Below, piece after piece: positions 42,128-51,363 of a stretch of DNA of 64,000 bases. The stretch is taken from NCBI RefSeq assembly GCF_029433515.1, contig NZ_JAQTIG010000007.1, positions 52,815 to 116,814 of the forward strand. The letters are read 5' to 3'. Both the position numbers and the translations under genes were made by a program. The number at the start of each line of letters is the position of its first letter. Positions within the stretch are counted from its first letter, which is position 1. The DNA is from Lactobacillus sp. ESL0679. Lineage in GTDB: Bacteria; Bacillota; Bacilli; Lactobacillales; Lactobacillaceae. The notes under the pieces are model-generated. The model did not search any database and was not told where the DNA came from. It was given only the letters and a program-made list of their open reading frames with translations.

Positions 42128-43420
42128 ATGAAGAAAAACAAAAAAATGTTGGCGTTACTGTCTGCTGCATTATTAGTAACTGGTTGGACGGGAATTAATA
42201 ATTTTAATCATGCTCAAACTGTTAATGCTAGTCAGACAACTAAATTGCAATTAGCTCATAAGTCACGTGTTTATAATAAGAAGGGGCAAAAATTATGGTA
42301 CTACCAAGGTCATAGTGCTCTTCTTTCTACTAAGAAAACCGTGAAAGTTTCGGAGAAGCCTAAAGCGATTACCGATCCAAGAACTAAGCGTTATTCTTTT
42401 CATGATAAGGATTGGAACTGGTTTTCTTTACCTTATAAAACAATTAAGGGCAAGCTGTATTATAATATCGGTCATGGTGGTTATATCAAGGCTGGTAATG
42501 TGTCCTTAGTTAATGGCTATGAAGTTTTAGCTAATCAGGCAATCGTGACCATTACTAAGAAAATGTTTAATAAAGATGCTAAGACGATTTATGTTTATGA
42601 TGTCAAGCAGGAAAAGTTTGTTAAGCAGAACTTTAAACTAGGACAAAAGATAACGATTGATTCAGAAGCTGATGGTGATGAAATGCAGATGACCGACGCG
42701 GATGAATATGCTAATTTGTATCATATTAAAGATACCAATCAATTTCTTTGCCAATATTATGATGAAGATGATGAGACTGTAGGCACGACATATACTAATG
42801 CTAATTTACTACCTTATGGAAAATTCACGCATGTTCTTGTTACTAAGGATACAAATCTTTATACTGAAAAAGGTGAAAAAGCTACCCAAATAGTTAGTAC
42901 TAAGAATAATCCCCATAAAGTTGAAGAATTAGTCGATAAAAAGGGTTCTGAAGAAGCAGTGGTTAAGGAACTGTATTTATGTTTACCGGGTCAAGAAAAA
43001 CCAGAATTATTTTATCAGCTACAATATAATTACCGGTATATTTATAATAAAAATGAATTTGATCTAATTAAGGCAGCTGATGTGAAATATATTTATGGTC
43101 CCCAATTACAGATTGCTAATACTCCTGAGGCAGCGCTTAATGGGCAGCAGTTACTGACAACTGCAGATAAGTCAGAATTGCAGGCACTGGTTGACCAGGC
43201 ACCAGATATTGAAAAATGCTATCATGATAACCCTAATTTAGTTAATGGCTATGCTGAGCAATATCTTCAAAGGATAAAGCAAGCAAAGTATATTTTAGAA
43301 TCACGAATTAGTAATAAGTTTGATGTTGCCAAAGAATCTGCTATTTTACAGAATTTGATTAATGAAATGAAATTGCCACAGAATCAAGATGGTAAGTGGG
43401 ACGCACCTAAGTCTAATTAA
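42128..43420 (+). CDS. Secreted protein with an N-terminal SLAP-like domain
   Basis: A 430-residue exported protein with a signal peptide of about 34 residues ending near VNAS, then an SLAP-like domain (about 40-130: HKSRVYNKKGQKLWYY, YYNIGHGGYIKAGNV). The remaining 300 residues are charged and not recognised. ATG at 42128 is preferred to TTG at 42125 because AAGGAGG is better spaced. A strong terminator lies just upstream, so expression may be attenuated by the structured RNA. Confidence 0.78.
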   Translation: MKKNKKMLALLSAALLVTGWTGINNFNHAQTVNASQTTKLQLAHKSRVYNKKGQKLWYYQGHSALLSTKKTVKVSEKPKAITDPRTKRYSFHDKDWNWFSLPYKTIKGKLYYNIGHGGYIKAGNVSLVNGYEVLANQAIVTITKKMFNKDAKTIYVYDVKQEKFVKQNFKLGQKITIDSEADGDEMQMTDADEYANLYHIKDTNQFLCQYYDEDDETVGTTYTNANLLPYGKFTHVLVTKDTNLYTEKGEKATQIVSTKNNPHKVEELVDKKGSEEAVVKELYLCLPGQEKPELFYQLQYNYRYIYNKNEFDLIKAADVKYIYGPQLQIANTPEAALNGQQLLTTADKSELQALVDQAPDIEKCYHDNPNLVNGYAEQYLQRIKQAKYILESRISNKFDVAKESAILQNLINEMKLPQNQDGKWDAPKSN

Positions 43421-43423
43421 ATA

Positions 43424-43451
43424 TTGACAAAGATTGTTCAAGTAGTACAAT
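43424..43451 (+). promoter_or_regulatory. Promoter of the alaS T-box transcript
   Basis: TTGACA (43424-43429) and TACAAT (43446-43451) are 16 bases apart, just before the T-box leader. Confidence 0.75.
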
Positions 43452-43458
43452 TATTTCT

Positions 43459-43645
43459 AACTGAAGATATGTTTTTTGAGTTAGTCATTCAAAGAGAAGA
43501 CCGTGTGCTGAGAAGGTTAATGGCTGCTTGAAAAATGCTCCTTGCAGCGTTAAATAATAATAATTAAGAGGTAACAAACACTGTTGCAATTGAGGTGGTA
43601 CCGCGTCTAGTAGCGTCCTCAAGTTTGCTGACAGTGTTTTTTATT
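43459..43645 (+). promoter_or_regulatory. T-box riboswitch of alaS
   Basis: The conserved T-box sequence TGGTACCGCG is at 43596-43605. A terminator (AACACTGT pairing with ACAGTGTT, then T run) follows it. A GCT alanine codon upstream, near 43523-43529 (TGGCTGCTTGAA), is the likely specifier. Uncharged tRNA-Ala would stabilise the antiterminator and allow alaS transcription. Confidence 0.9.
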
Positions 43646-43667
43646 TTATCAAAAAAGGAGAATATTA

Positions 43668-46307
43668 ATGAAGAAACTGACAAGTTCTGAATTTAGACAA
43701 ATGTTCTTGGACTTCTTTAAAGAACATGGTCATATGGTATTACCGAGTCAATCACTGATTCCGCAAGATGACCCAACATTATTGTGGATTAACTCTGGGG
43801 TTGCCACAATGAAGAAGTATTTTGACGGTTCAGTTGTGCCAAAGAACCACCGCATTACTAGCTCACAAAAATCAATTAGAACTAACGATATTGAGAATGT
43901 TGGTAAGACCGCACGTCACCAGACTTTCTTTGAAATGCTTGGTAATTTTTCGGTTGGTGACTACTTTAAGAAGGAAGCAATTCCGTGGGCTTGGGAGTTT
44001 TTAACCAGTCCTGACTGGTTAGGTTTAGATAAGGATAAACTGTACTGTACCGTTTATCCTAAAGATACCGAAGCACAAGAAATTTGGATGAAGACAGGGA
44101 TGCCTGAAGACCACATTGTGAAGCTAGAAGAAAACTTCTGGGACATTGGTGAAGGTCCGTGTGGTCCTGACTCCGAAATCTTCTATGACCGTGGTCAAGA
44201 AAATAACGACGTTGCAGAAGACGACCCAGAAAACTTCCCGGGTGGTGAAAATGCACGTTACCTAGAAATTTGGAACATTGTGTTCTCACAATATAACCAC
44301 TTAGCTAATGGCAAATATGTTGACCAGCCGCATAAGAACATTGATACGGGGATGGGACTAGAACGGGTTCTGTCAATCTTGCAAGATGCACCAACTAACT
44401 TTGAAACCGACTTGTTTATGCCAATTATCCATGAAACTGAAAAAATGACGGCTGGCAAGAAGTATGAGATTGATGATGAAAACACGCCGGCATTCAAGAT
44501 TATTGCTGACCACGTTAGAACTGTCAGCTTTGCGATTGCCGATGGTGCTTTGCCATCAAATACTGGTCGTGGCTATGTTTTACGTCGACTAATCCGACGT
44601 GCAGACTTAAATGGTCAACGCTTGGGTATCAAGGGTGCTTTTCTTTATAAATTAGTGCCAGTTGTTGGTGAAATTATGCAGAGCCACTATCCAGAAGTGA
44701 CAGAGCAAAAGAACTTTATTGCTAAGGTAATTAAGAATGAGGAAGAAAGATTCCAAGTAACGCTTGAATCTGGCTTGACTTTGCTTGATGACTTGATTGC
44801 AAAGGCGCAAAATTCTGCCGATAAAACTATTTCTGGTAAGGATGCCTTTAAGTTATTTGATACTTATGGTTTTCCTTATGAATTAACCTTTGAATCCGCT
44901 CAAGATGCCGGCTTAAAGGTTGATAAGAAGGGCTTTGATACCGAAATGCAAGCGCAGAAAGATCGGGCACGTAATGCTCGTGGTGACTTGCAATCAATGG
45001 GTGCTCAAGATGTTACCTTAATGAATATTAAGGATAAGTCCGAATTTGAATATGGTGTTTATGAAGAAAAACACGCTAAATTAATCGATATTATCGTTAA
45101 TGATGAATTGGTTGACCAGACTGACAGTGAGACTGCTACTTTAATTTTTGATAAAACACCATTTTACGCAGAACGTGGTGGTCAAGTAGCTGACCACGGT
45201 GCAATTTACAATCAAGAAGGTGAGCTAGTTGCCAAGGTAACCGATGTGCAACACGCACCAAACGACCAAAACATGCATTTTGTTCAAGTAGTTTTGCCAC
45301 TCGTAAAGGGTCAAGAATATGTCTTGAAGATTGACCGTGATCGCCGCGAAGGTTTGCGCCACTCACACTCAGCAACCCACTTGCTTCATGCAGCATTGCG
45401 CAGCATTTTGGGTGACCATACTCACCAAGCCGGTAGTTTAGTTGAACCTGACTATTTACGTTTTGACTTTACAGCGATTGAACCATTAACTGATAAGGAA
45501 CTTAAGTCAGTCGAAGCTTTGGTCAACCAAAAGATTTGGGAAGCCTTAGATGTTAAGACGACAGTTACTGATGAAGAAACCGGTAAGAAGATGGGCGGGT
45601 TGGCCTTGTTCGACGGTAAATACGGTGATAAGGTCCGCGTTGTCCAAATGGGTGACTTCTCTAGTGAGTTCTGTGGCGGGACACACTGTGACAACACCAA
45701 CCAAATCGGAATTTTTAAGATTACTTCCGAGTCAGCAGTTGGTGCCGGCGTCAGAAGAATTGAAGGGGTCATGTCCAAGAAGGCTTATGAATACTTAGCT
45801 GAACGGTCGAACTTACTCGATGATATTCAAACAGAAGTTAAATCAACTAAGCCAGAGGATATTATTGATAAGATCGATAGTCTTGAAAAAGAATTGCATG
45901 ACAGTCAAAAGCAAGTTGGAGATCTTAACTTGAAGATTAACCAAGCTAAGGCCGGTGAAATTTTTAATGATGTTGAACAAGCTGGCGATTTGACAGTTAT
46001 TGCCAAGAAGGCCGACGTTAGCGGAATGAATGATTTGCGTGAACTTGCTGATACGTGGAAGAGCGGCAATAAGTCTGATGTCTTAGTCTTAGCAGCAGCT
46101 AATGATGGCAAGGCCAACATGATTATTAGTTTGGGCCAAAAGGCTTTGGATAAAGGCTTGAAGGCTGGCGACTTAATTAAGCAGGCTGCACCAATCTTTG
46201 GTGGTGGCGGTGGTGGCCGTCCAAATATGGCTCAAGCTGGTGGTAAGAAGCCAGAAGGCCTTGACGATGCTATTAAGGCAGTTGTTGAAATAATTACTAA
46301 AAATTAA
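43668..46307 (+). CDS. alaS: Alanyl-tRNA synthetase
   Basis: An 879-residue class II synthetase of normal length. The catalytic core is in the first ~450 residues (FRQMFLDFFKEHGHMVLPSQ). The editing domain has the zinc ligands HSATHLLH and FCGGTHCDNT. A coiled coil follows, and the C-terminal C-Ala domain ends with the glycine-rich GGGGGGRPNMAQAGG. It is preceded by a T-box and followed by ireB-yqgF-yrzB, the usual Firmicutes order. Confidence 0.97.
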   Translation: MKKLTSSEFRQMFLDFFKEHGHMVLPSQSLIPQDDPTLLWINSGVATMKKYFDGSVVPKNHRITSSQKSIRTNDIENVGKTARHQTFFEMLGNFSVGDYFKKEAIPWAWEFLTSPDWLGLDKDKLYCTVYPKDTEAQEIWMKTGMPEDHIVKLEENFWDIGEGPCGPDSEIFYDRGQENNDVAEDDPENFPGGENARYLEIWNIVFSQYNHLANGKYVDQPHKNIDTGMGLERVLSILQDAPTNFETDLFMPIIHETEKMTAGKKYEIDDENTPAFKIIADHVRTVSFAIADGALPSNTGRGYVLRRLIRRADLNGQRLGIKGAFLYKLVPVVGEIMQSHYPEVTEQKNFIAKVIKNEEERFQVTLESGLTLLDDLIAKAQNSADKTISGKDAFKLFDTYGFPYELTFESAQDAGLKVDKKGFDTEMQAQKDRARNARGDLQSMGAQDVTLMNIKDKSEFEYGVYEEKHAKLIDIIVNDELVDQTDSETATLIFDKTPFYAERGGQVADHGAIYNQEGELVAKVTDVQHAPNDQNMHFVQVVLPLVKGQEYVLKIDRDRREGLRHSHSATHLLHAALRSILGDHTHQAGSLVEPDYLRFDFTAIEPLTDKELKSVEALVNQKIWEALDVKTTVTDEETGKKMGGLALFDGKYGDKVRVVQMGDFSSEFCGGTHCDNTNQIGIFKITSESAVGAGVRRIEGVMSKKAYEYLAERSNLLDDIQTEVKSTKPEDIIDKIDSLEKELHDSQKQVGDLNLKINQAKAGEIFNDVEQAGDLTVIAKKADVSGMNDLRELADTWKSGNKSDVLVLAAANDGKANMIISLGQKALDKGLKAGDLIKQAAPIFGGGGGGRPNMAQAGGKKPEGLDDAIKAVVEIITKN

Positions 46308-46359
46308 TTGATTGAGTTTGAACTGTTTTTCAAGTAAAATTGTGTTAGGAGGAATGAAA

Positions 46360-46617
46360 ATGAGTTCGCTAGATAAAACAATGCATTTTGATTTTAATCA
46401 AAATAAAGGCAAGAATGTTTATGATACTCTCCAAGATGTATATGATGCGCTTGAGGAAAAGGGCTATAATCCAATTAATCAGATTGTCGGCTACCTATTG
46501 TCTGGCGATCCAGCATACATTCCGCGGCACAATGACGCTCGTAATTTGATTTTGAAGCATGAGCGTGATGAAATTATTGAAGAACTTGTCAAAAGTTATC
46601 TTGGAAAAGACAAGTAA
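46360..46617 (+). CDS. IreB/YrzL family regulatory protein (UPF0297)
   Basis: An 85-residue cytoplasmic protein matching the YrzL/IreB family ([36 protein letters not shown]). In enterococci IreB is a substrate of the serine/threonine kinase IreK and affects cephalosporin resistance. ATG at 46360 is used because AGGAGG at 46347-46352 would be too close to the ATG at 46354. It overlaps the next start by one base. Confidence 0.93.
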   Translation: MSSLDKTMHFDFNQNKGKNVYDTLQDVYDALEEKGYNPINQIVGYLLSGDPAYIPRHNDARNLILKHERDEIIEELVKSYLGKDK

Positions 46618-47045
46618 TGCGTTTAATAGGTTTAGATGTCGGGTCTAAGACAGTTGGCGTTGCCGTTAGCGATGAATTGGGGATTACTGCCCAGAAGGTA
46701 GAGACGATTCCAATTGATGAAGCTAAGTTTAGTTTTGGGATGCGCCCACTTAAAAAAATCGTTCGGCAGTATGATGCGGATGGTTTTGTCTTGGGCTTAC
46801 CCAAAAACATGGATGGCACATCTGGCAATTCGGTTGCGCGCAGCAAGGCTTATGGTGAGCGGTTGATCGCTAAGTTTGGCTTGCCCGTATATTATTCAGA
46901 CGAGCGCCTGACAACGATTGAATCGCGTCGGGTCTTAGTAGAAGAAGCTGGCATGCATGACCGCCACCAGCGTAAAGAAGTAATTGACCAAATGGCCGCT
47001 GTCTTGATTTTACAAAATTATTTAGACTTACACCGAAAGGATTAA
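46617..47045 (+). CDS. yqgF: YqgF/RuvX-family Holliday junction resolvase-like nuclease
   Basis: A 142-residue RNase H-fold protein. [20 protein letters not shown] bears the first metal-binding aspartate. LGLPKNMDGTSG, YSDERLTTIES and DQMAAVLILQNYL are the family motifs. It is proposed to resolve Holliday junctions or mature 16S rRNA ends. It is coupled to ireB and followed by yrzB. Confidence 0.95.
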   Translation: MRLIGLDVGSKTVGVAVSDELGITAQKVETIPIDEAKFSFGMRPLKKIVRQYDADGFVLGLPKNMDGTSGNSVARSKAYGERLIAKFGLPVYYSDERLTTIESRRVLVEEAGMHDRHQRKEVIDQMAAVLILQNYLDLHRKD

Positions 47046-47046
47046 T

Positions 47047-47352
47047 ATGACACAAGAAGTTCACGGTGATGACCGGCAAATTACCCTTGTTGATGACAAG
47101 GGCAATGAAGAATTATACGAAGTTTTATTTACATTTCATTCAGATGACTATGACAAGTCTTACATCTTACTTTATCCAGCTGCAGTAGGTGATGATGAAG
47201 AAGTTGAAGTTCAAGCATTTAGTTATGATGCTGATGATGCAGGCGATGTGACCAGCAGCGATTTGCACGAAATTGAATCAGACGATGAATGGAACATGGT
47301 TCAAGGGGTGTTGAATACTTTCTTGGATGATGACCGTTTAAGTGGTGAATAA
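47047..47352 (+). CDS. yrzB: DUF1292 family protein (YrzB)
   Basis: A 101-residue acidic protein beginning near DRQITLVDDKGNEELYEVLF, typical of the DUF1292/UPF0473 family found after ireB and yqgF. The gene is one base after yqgF. The function is unknown in the family. A terminator follows. Confidence 0.92.
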   Translation: MTQEVHGDDRQITLVDDKGNEELYEVLFTFHSDDYDKSYILLYPAAVGDDEEVEVQAFSYDADDAGDVTSSDLHEIESDDEWNMVQGVLNTFLDDDRLSGE

Positions 47353-47353
47353 A

Positions 47354-47385
47354 AAAGAAAGACTGGCTTAGCCAGTCTTTTTTTA
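47354..47385 (+). terminator. Terminator of the alaS operon
   Basis: AAAGACTGGC (GACTGGC at 47361-47367) pairs with GCCAGTCTTT (47371-47380), then T residues. Confidence 0.85.
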
Positions 47386-47409
47386 TTAATAGAGAAAAAT
47401 AGACGACTA

Positions 47410-49764
47410 ATGAATGACAAAATATTAAAAACGTTGGAATTTTCTAAAATTACGCAAAGGTTGGCTGGTCAAGCAATTACGGCACCAGCTAAGGAGCGGG
47501 CAATAAACTTAAAGCCCAGCGGTGACTTTGCTCAAGTTGAATTATCTTTAAAGCAGACTTTGGCGTTAGTTAATTTATTGCGAATTAAGGGTCAACTACC
47601 GCTGACTGATTTTGAAGATGTCCGTCCTAGTACCAAGCGTTTGCGGATCAAGGCAAATTTGAATGCCAAAGAATTGGGGAATATCCTACTTGTCTTGGTT
47701 TTAGCCAATGAAGTTAATAGCTTTTTGGCAGATGTTAATGGCGAGCAACTAAACTTAGAGGCAATTACAGGAATTGTCGCCGAGCTAGATGTTCCCGAAA
47801 TGTTATTGAACGAACTTAAGCGCGCACTTGACTTTGATGGTGAGATTTTAGATACGGCTTCAAGCAATTTGGCCCACTTGCGTCACGACTTAAAGAGCAA
47901 TGACGAAGAGATCAAGGTGCGAATGGATGCCTATACTAAGGGCAGCAGCAGTAAATATTTATCAGAACAGATTGTGACCATTCGTGATGACCGCTATGTT
48001 ATTCCGGTTAAGCAAGAATATCGGGCAAAATTTGGTGGTGTGGTCCATGATCAGAGTGCCAGTGGCCAGACTTTATTCGTGGAACCCGGTGCAGTTCTAA
48101 GTTTAAACAATCGCCAACAGAATTTATTAGCTCAGGAGCGGCAAGAAATTAACCGTATTTTACGGCAATTATCAGACTTGGCACGTGAAGAAGTGGTGCG
48201 ACTCGATGCAATTGCTACGGCCCTAACCGAATTGGACTTTTTGCAGGCTAAGGCACATTTGGCTCGGGCAATGAAAGCAACTGAACCAAAGTTAAACCAA
48301 AAACATGAATTGAATTTATTACAGGCACGTCACCCGCTGATTGATCCAGAAAAGGTCTTGCCTAATGATATTCGCTTGGGACTTGAATTTGATACGATGT
48401 TAATTACCGGTCCTAACACTGGTGGTAAGACGATTACCCTCAAGACAACTGGTCTTTTGCAATTAATGGCGCAAGCTGGCTTATTTATTCCAGCTGCTGA
48501 GGGCAGTCAGGTCGGTGTTTTTAAAGATATTTGTGCTGATATTGGTGATGAGCAGTCAATTGAGCAGTCACTCAGTACTTTTTCATCGCACATTAACGAT
48601 ATTATTCAAATTATGAAAAAGGTTGACGATCAGACACTAGTTTTAATTGACGAAATTGGGGCTGGGACTGATCCAGAAGAGGGTGCCAGCCTGGCAATCA
48701 GTATTTTGGACTTTTTGCGTAAGAAAAAAGCTAAAATCATGGTTACAACGCACTATCCAGAATTAAAACTGTACGGTTATAATCGTTCGCGGACAAGCAA
48801 TGCATCAATGGAATTTGATGTGAAGACACTGTCACCGACTTATCGTTTGCAAATTGGGATTCCTGGTCACAGTAATGCTTTTGCGATTGCGCGGCGGCTA
48901 GGAATGCGTGAGGATGTTGTTAAAAACGCACAGGAATTGATGTCTGATGAAAATTCGGACATTAATACTATGATTATGCGCTTAGATAAGCAGACCAAAG
49001 CAGCAACCGATGCTCGTAATCACTTGGAAAGTAGCCTTGATCGTAGTGAAAAGTTAGCGGAAAAATTGCAGCAGGCACTTGATTGGTATAATCAACGTGT
49101 GCAAAAGCAACTTGAGTTTGCGCAAGAACGGGCAAATGAGGTTGTTGCTAAAAAGCGCAAGAAAGCCGATCAAATTATTGCTAAGTTGGAAGAGCAGCAC
49201 GGTAGTGTTAAGCAAAATGAGGTAATCGCTGCCAAGGGTGAATTTAACCAATTAGCAAAACAGGAAGAAAATCTGGCGCACAATAAGGTGTTGCAGCGTG
49301 AAAAGAAGCGGCATCATGTTACAGTTGGCGATCGGGTTAAAGTTTTGTCTTATGGTCAAGTGGGAACAATTACTAAACGCCTAGGTGAGCACCAATATGA
49401 AGTGCAAATGGGGATTATTAAGGTTAAAGTTAGTGATCGCGATGTTGAAAAAATTTCGGGTGAAACTAAGACTAAGCCGCAAAAAATGGTGCGTGCCACT
49501 AGTGCTAATCGCCGCAGTAATGCCCGGAGTGAACTTGACTTGCGCGGTCAACGCTATGAAGAAGCTATGACTAATCTTGATCGCTACATTGATTCGGTCT
49601 TGTTAGCTGGACTTGATGTTGTGACGATTATTCACGGTATTGGGACCGGGGCTATTCGTAAAGGTGTTTGGCAGTACTTGGCTTCCAGCAGCCATGTTAA
49701 GAGTTATAATTATGCACCAGCCAATGAAGGTGGCAATGGTGCAACAATTGTTCATTTAAAGTAA
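47410..49764 (+). CDS. mutS2: Endonuclease/ribosome-rescue ATPase MutS2
   Basis: A 784-residue MutS2 protein. The N-terminal lever and clamp regions precede an ATPase with Walker A ITGPNTGGKT near residue 333 and Walker B VLIDEIGAGTDPEEG near 412. A long coiled coil (about 520-630) follows, and the C-terminal Smr nuclease domain has SELDLRGQRYEEA and IHGIGTGAIRKGV. It suppresses recombination and splits collided ribosomes. trxA follows, as usual. Confidence 0.96.
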   Translation: MNDKILKTLEFSKITQRLAGQAITAPAKERAINLKPSGDFAQVELSLKQTLALVNLLRIKGQLPLTDFEDVRPSTKRLRIKANLNAKELGNILLVLVLANEVNSFLADVNGEQLNLEAITGIVAELDVPEMLLNELKRALDFDGEILDTASSNLAHLRHDLKSNDEEIKVRMDAYTKGSSSKYLSEQIVTIRDDRYVIPVKQEYRAKFGGVVHDQSASGQTLFVEPGAVLSLNNRQQNLLAQERQEINRILRQLSDLAREEVVRLDAIATALTELDFLQAKAHLARAMKATEPKLNQKHELNLLQARHPLIDPEKVLPNDIRLGLEFDTMLITGPNTGGKTITLKTTGLLQLMAQAGLFIPAAEGSQVGVFKDICADIGDEQSIEQSLSTFSSHINDIIQIMKKVDDQTLVLIDEIGAGTDPEEGASLAISILDFLRKKKAKIMVTTHYPELKLYGYNRSRTSNASMEFDVKTLSPTYRLQIGIPGHSNAFAIARRLGMREDVVKNAQELMSDENSDINTMIMRLDKQTKAATDARNHLESSLDRSEKLAEKLQQALDWYNQRVQKQLEFAQERANEVVAKKRKKADQIIAKLEEQHGSVKQNEVIAAKGEFNQLAKQEENLAHNKVLQREKKRHHVTVGDRVKVLSYGQVGTITKRLGEHQYEVQMGIIKVKVSDRDVEKISGETKTKPQKMVRATSANRRSNARSELDLRGQRYEEAMTNLDRYIDSVLLAGLDVVTIIHGIGTGAIRKGVWQYLASSSHVKSYNYAPANEGGNGATIVHLK

Positions 49765-49842
49765 AGCACTTGTAAAAAGTAAGTCAGCTTGCTATACTAA
49801 AATCATTAAGAGATAACGTAAGTTTATGTAGGAGGTATTTTC

Positions 49843-50154
49843 ATGGTTGATGAATTAACAGATGAAAATTTTGAAGAAGAAACCAAAGATGGTGTCGTTT
49901 TAACAGACTTTTGGGCAACTTGGTGTGGTCCATGTAAGATGCAATCACCAGTTGTTGATCAATTGGCTGAGGAACGTCAAGACGTTAAGTTCACTAAGAT
50001 GGACGTTGACCAAAATAAAGAAACGCCAAACGCTTTAGGCATTATGGCGATTCCAACAATGATTATTAAAAAAGATGGTAAGATTGTTGATCGTTTGACT
50101 GGTTATACACCAAAGCCAAAGCTTGACCAAATCTTAAATCAATATACTGATTAG
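49843..50154 (+). CDS. trxA: Thioredoxin
   Basis: A 103-residue thioredoxin with the redox motif WCGPCKM near residue 30 and the cis-proline in IMAIPTMIIKKDG. It reduces protein disulfides in the cytoplasm. AGGAGG precedes the ATG. It sits after mutS2 and has its own promoter region of about 75 bases. Confidence 0.96.
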   Translation: MVDELTDENFEEETKDGVVLTDFWATWCGPCKMQSPVVDQLAEERQDVKFTKMDVDQNKETPNALGIMAIPTMIIKKDGKIVDRLTGYTPKPKLDQILNQYTD

Positions 50155-50160
50155 TAAGAA

Positions 50161-50196
50161 AGAGCCTCTCGCAAATGCGGGAAGCTCTTTTTTTGC
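50161..50196 (+). terminator. Terminator between trxA and mscL
   Basis: AGAGCCTCTCGC (50161-50172) pairs with GCGGGAAGCTCT (50177-50188), then T residues. Confidence 0.85.
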
Positions 50197-50200
50197 TATG

Positions 50201-50569
50201 TTATTTTTCTTTTAAGAGGTCACGAATTTCACGTAAGTAATCGTCGGTCGTTGGTCCGGATGGTGCCTCTTTTTCTGGCTGATGCTTAGTTAATCGGTTA
50301 ATTCCTTTAACTAAGAGGAATACGATGATCGCGATAATTAAGAAGTTAATTACCGTATTGATGAAGGCACCGTATTTAAAAGTCGCGCCGCCAACTCGTA
50401 AAACTAGATTTGAAAGGTCAATTTTGCCAATAAATAATCCAATTAGTGGGTTAATCAGGTTGTTAACCAGAGAATTGACGATATTAGTAAAGGCACCACC
50501 GATAATTACACCAACAGCCAAATCAATGACGTTGCCGCGTTGAATAAATTCTTTAAATTCTTTGAGCAT
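50201..50569 (-). CDS. mscL: Large-conductance mechanosensitive channel
   Basis: A 122-residue MscL with two transmembrane helices. The N-terminal [20 protein letters not shown] and the pore helix [16 protein letters not shown] are clear. The second helix is about residues 70-90, followed by a charged cytoplasmic tail. It opens during osmotic downshock. GGAGG precedes the start. A small-conductance channel gene lies at 52831. Confidence 0.95.
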   Translation of the reverse strand: MLKEFKEFIQRGNVIDLAVGVIIGGAFTNIVNSLVNNLINPLIGLFIGKIDLSNLVLRVGGATFKYGAFINTVINFLIIAIIVFLLVKGINRLTKHQPEKEAPSGPTTDDYLREIRDLLKEK

Positions 50570-50879
50570 TTTTGATCCTCCTATTATACCTTAATCATAG
50601 GTCAAGATGACAAAGAAGTGGTAGAAAAAAGATTAGATTGCTACTAAAAAATATTTGTACTATATAATTATTGATTGCTTTTTACTAAGAAGGAGATTTA
50701 ACACAACTACAGTGATTGCGGCAATTTAAATAGGAGAGCCTAATAAATATTGTAATAATAGTTTGTAAATAATCAGCAAAATATTTTAAATAAAAAGTTT
50801 AAAATAAAATTGTCCGTATTCTATCTAAATAAGTGCAAAAATAGTCATAGCGATTAAGCATATAACTTAACAAAAGTAG
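50570..50879. other. 310-base gap with a promoter-like signal and no gene
   Basis: TTGCTA (50639-50644) and TATAAT (50663-50668) resemble a plus-strand promoter. AAGGAG near 50690 looks like a ribosome-binding site, but no start codon with an extended frame follows. It may be a decayed gene or a leader. Nothing else is seen. Confidence 0.4.
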
Positions 50880-51287
50880 TTAGTCAAATTGAGCAATTAA
50901 TTGGACCTTTTGCTTTTTTTCGTCAATGTTGACGTCACATTCAGTAATGCGGCCGTTTTGTTTTTGCATTGCCTCGGCGACGATACCAGCCTCAAGCGAA
51001 AACTCGTGACTGTCACTATTCAGGCGGTCGATGACAGTTTGACCGTTTAATTCAAAAATAATTGTTGTTCGCTTTTCTTTAATTTTAGTTAAAGTGCCAA
51101 ATTCAGCTGTCGCAAAAAAGCTGTTGACGTCTTCATAAGAGGCTAAATCATATTTGCGGGCGACGCGTTTACCGGCCCAATACAAAATAGCGTCATCGTC
51201 ATCGCCTAAGATTTGTGGCAAGATGAAGTCACGGTACAGTTGATTAATAAAATATACATGTTCGCTTTGCTCAGTATTATTTTGCAT
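50880..51287 (-). CDS. DUF2507 family protein (YslB-like)
   Basis: A 135-residue cytoplasmic protein with the DUF2507 pattern: FILPQILGDDDDAILYWAGK and the following basic RVARKYDL. These small-ligand-binding-fold proteins have no known role. It is usually near murI and rdgB in Firmicutes, as here, though it is on the opposite strand. Confidence 0.85.
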   Translation of the reverse strand: MQNNTEQSEHVYFINQLYRDFILPQILGDDDDAILYWAGKRVARKYDLASYEDVNSFFATAEFGTLTKIKEKRTTIIFELNGQTVIDRLNSDSHEFSLEAGIVAEAMQKQNGRITECDVNIDEKKQKVQLIAQFD

Positions 51288-51363
51288 AAAGTATTCATCC
51301 CTTTTATTCTTTTCTATTTTACCGTAAAATTGATAAGTAGAAAACTTTTAGGGAGAAATTTGT

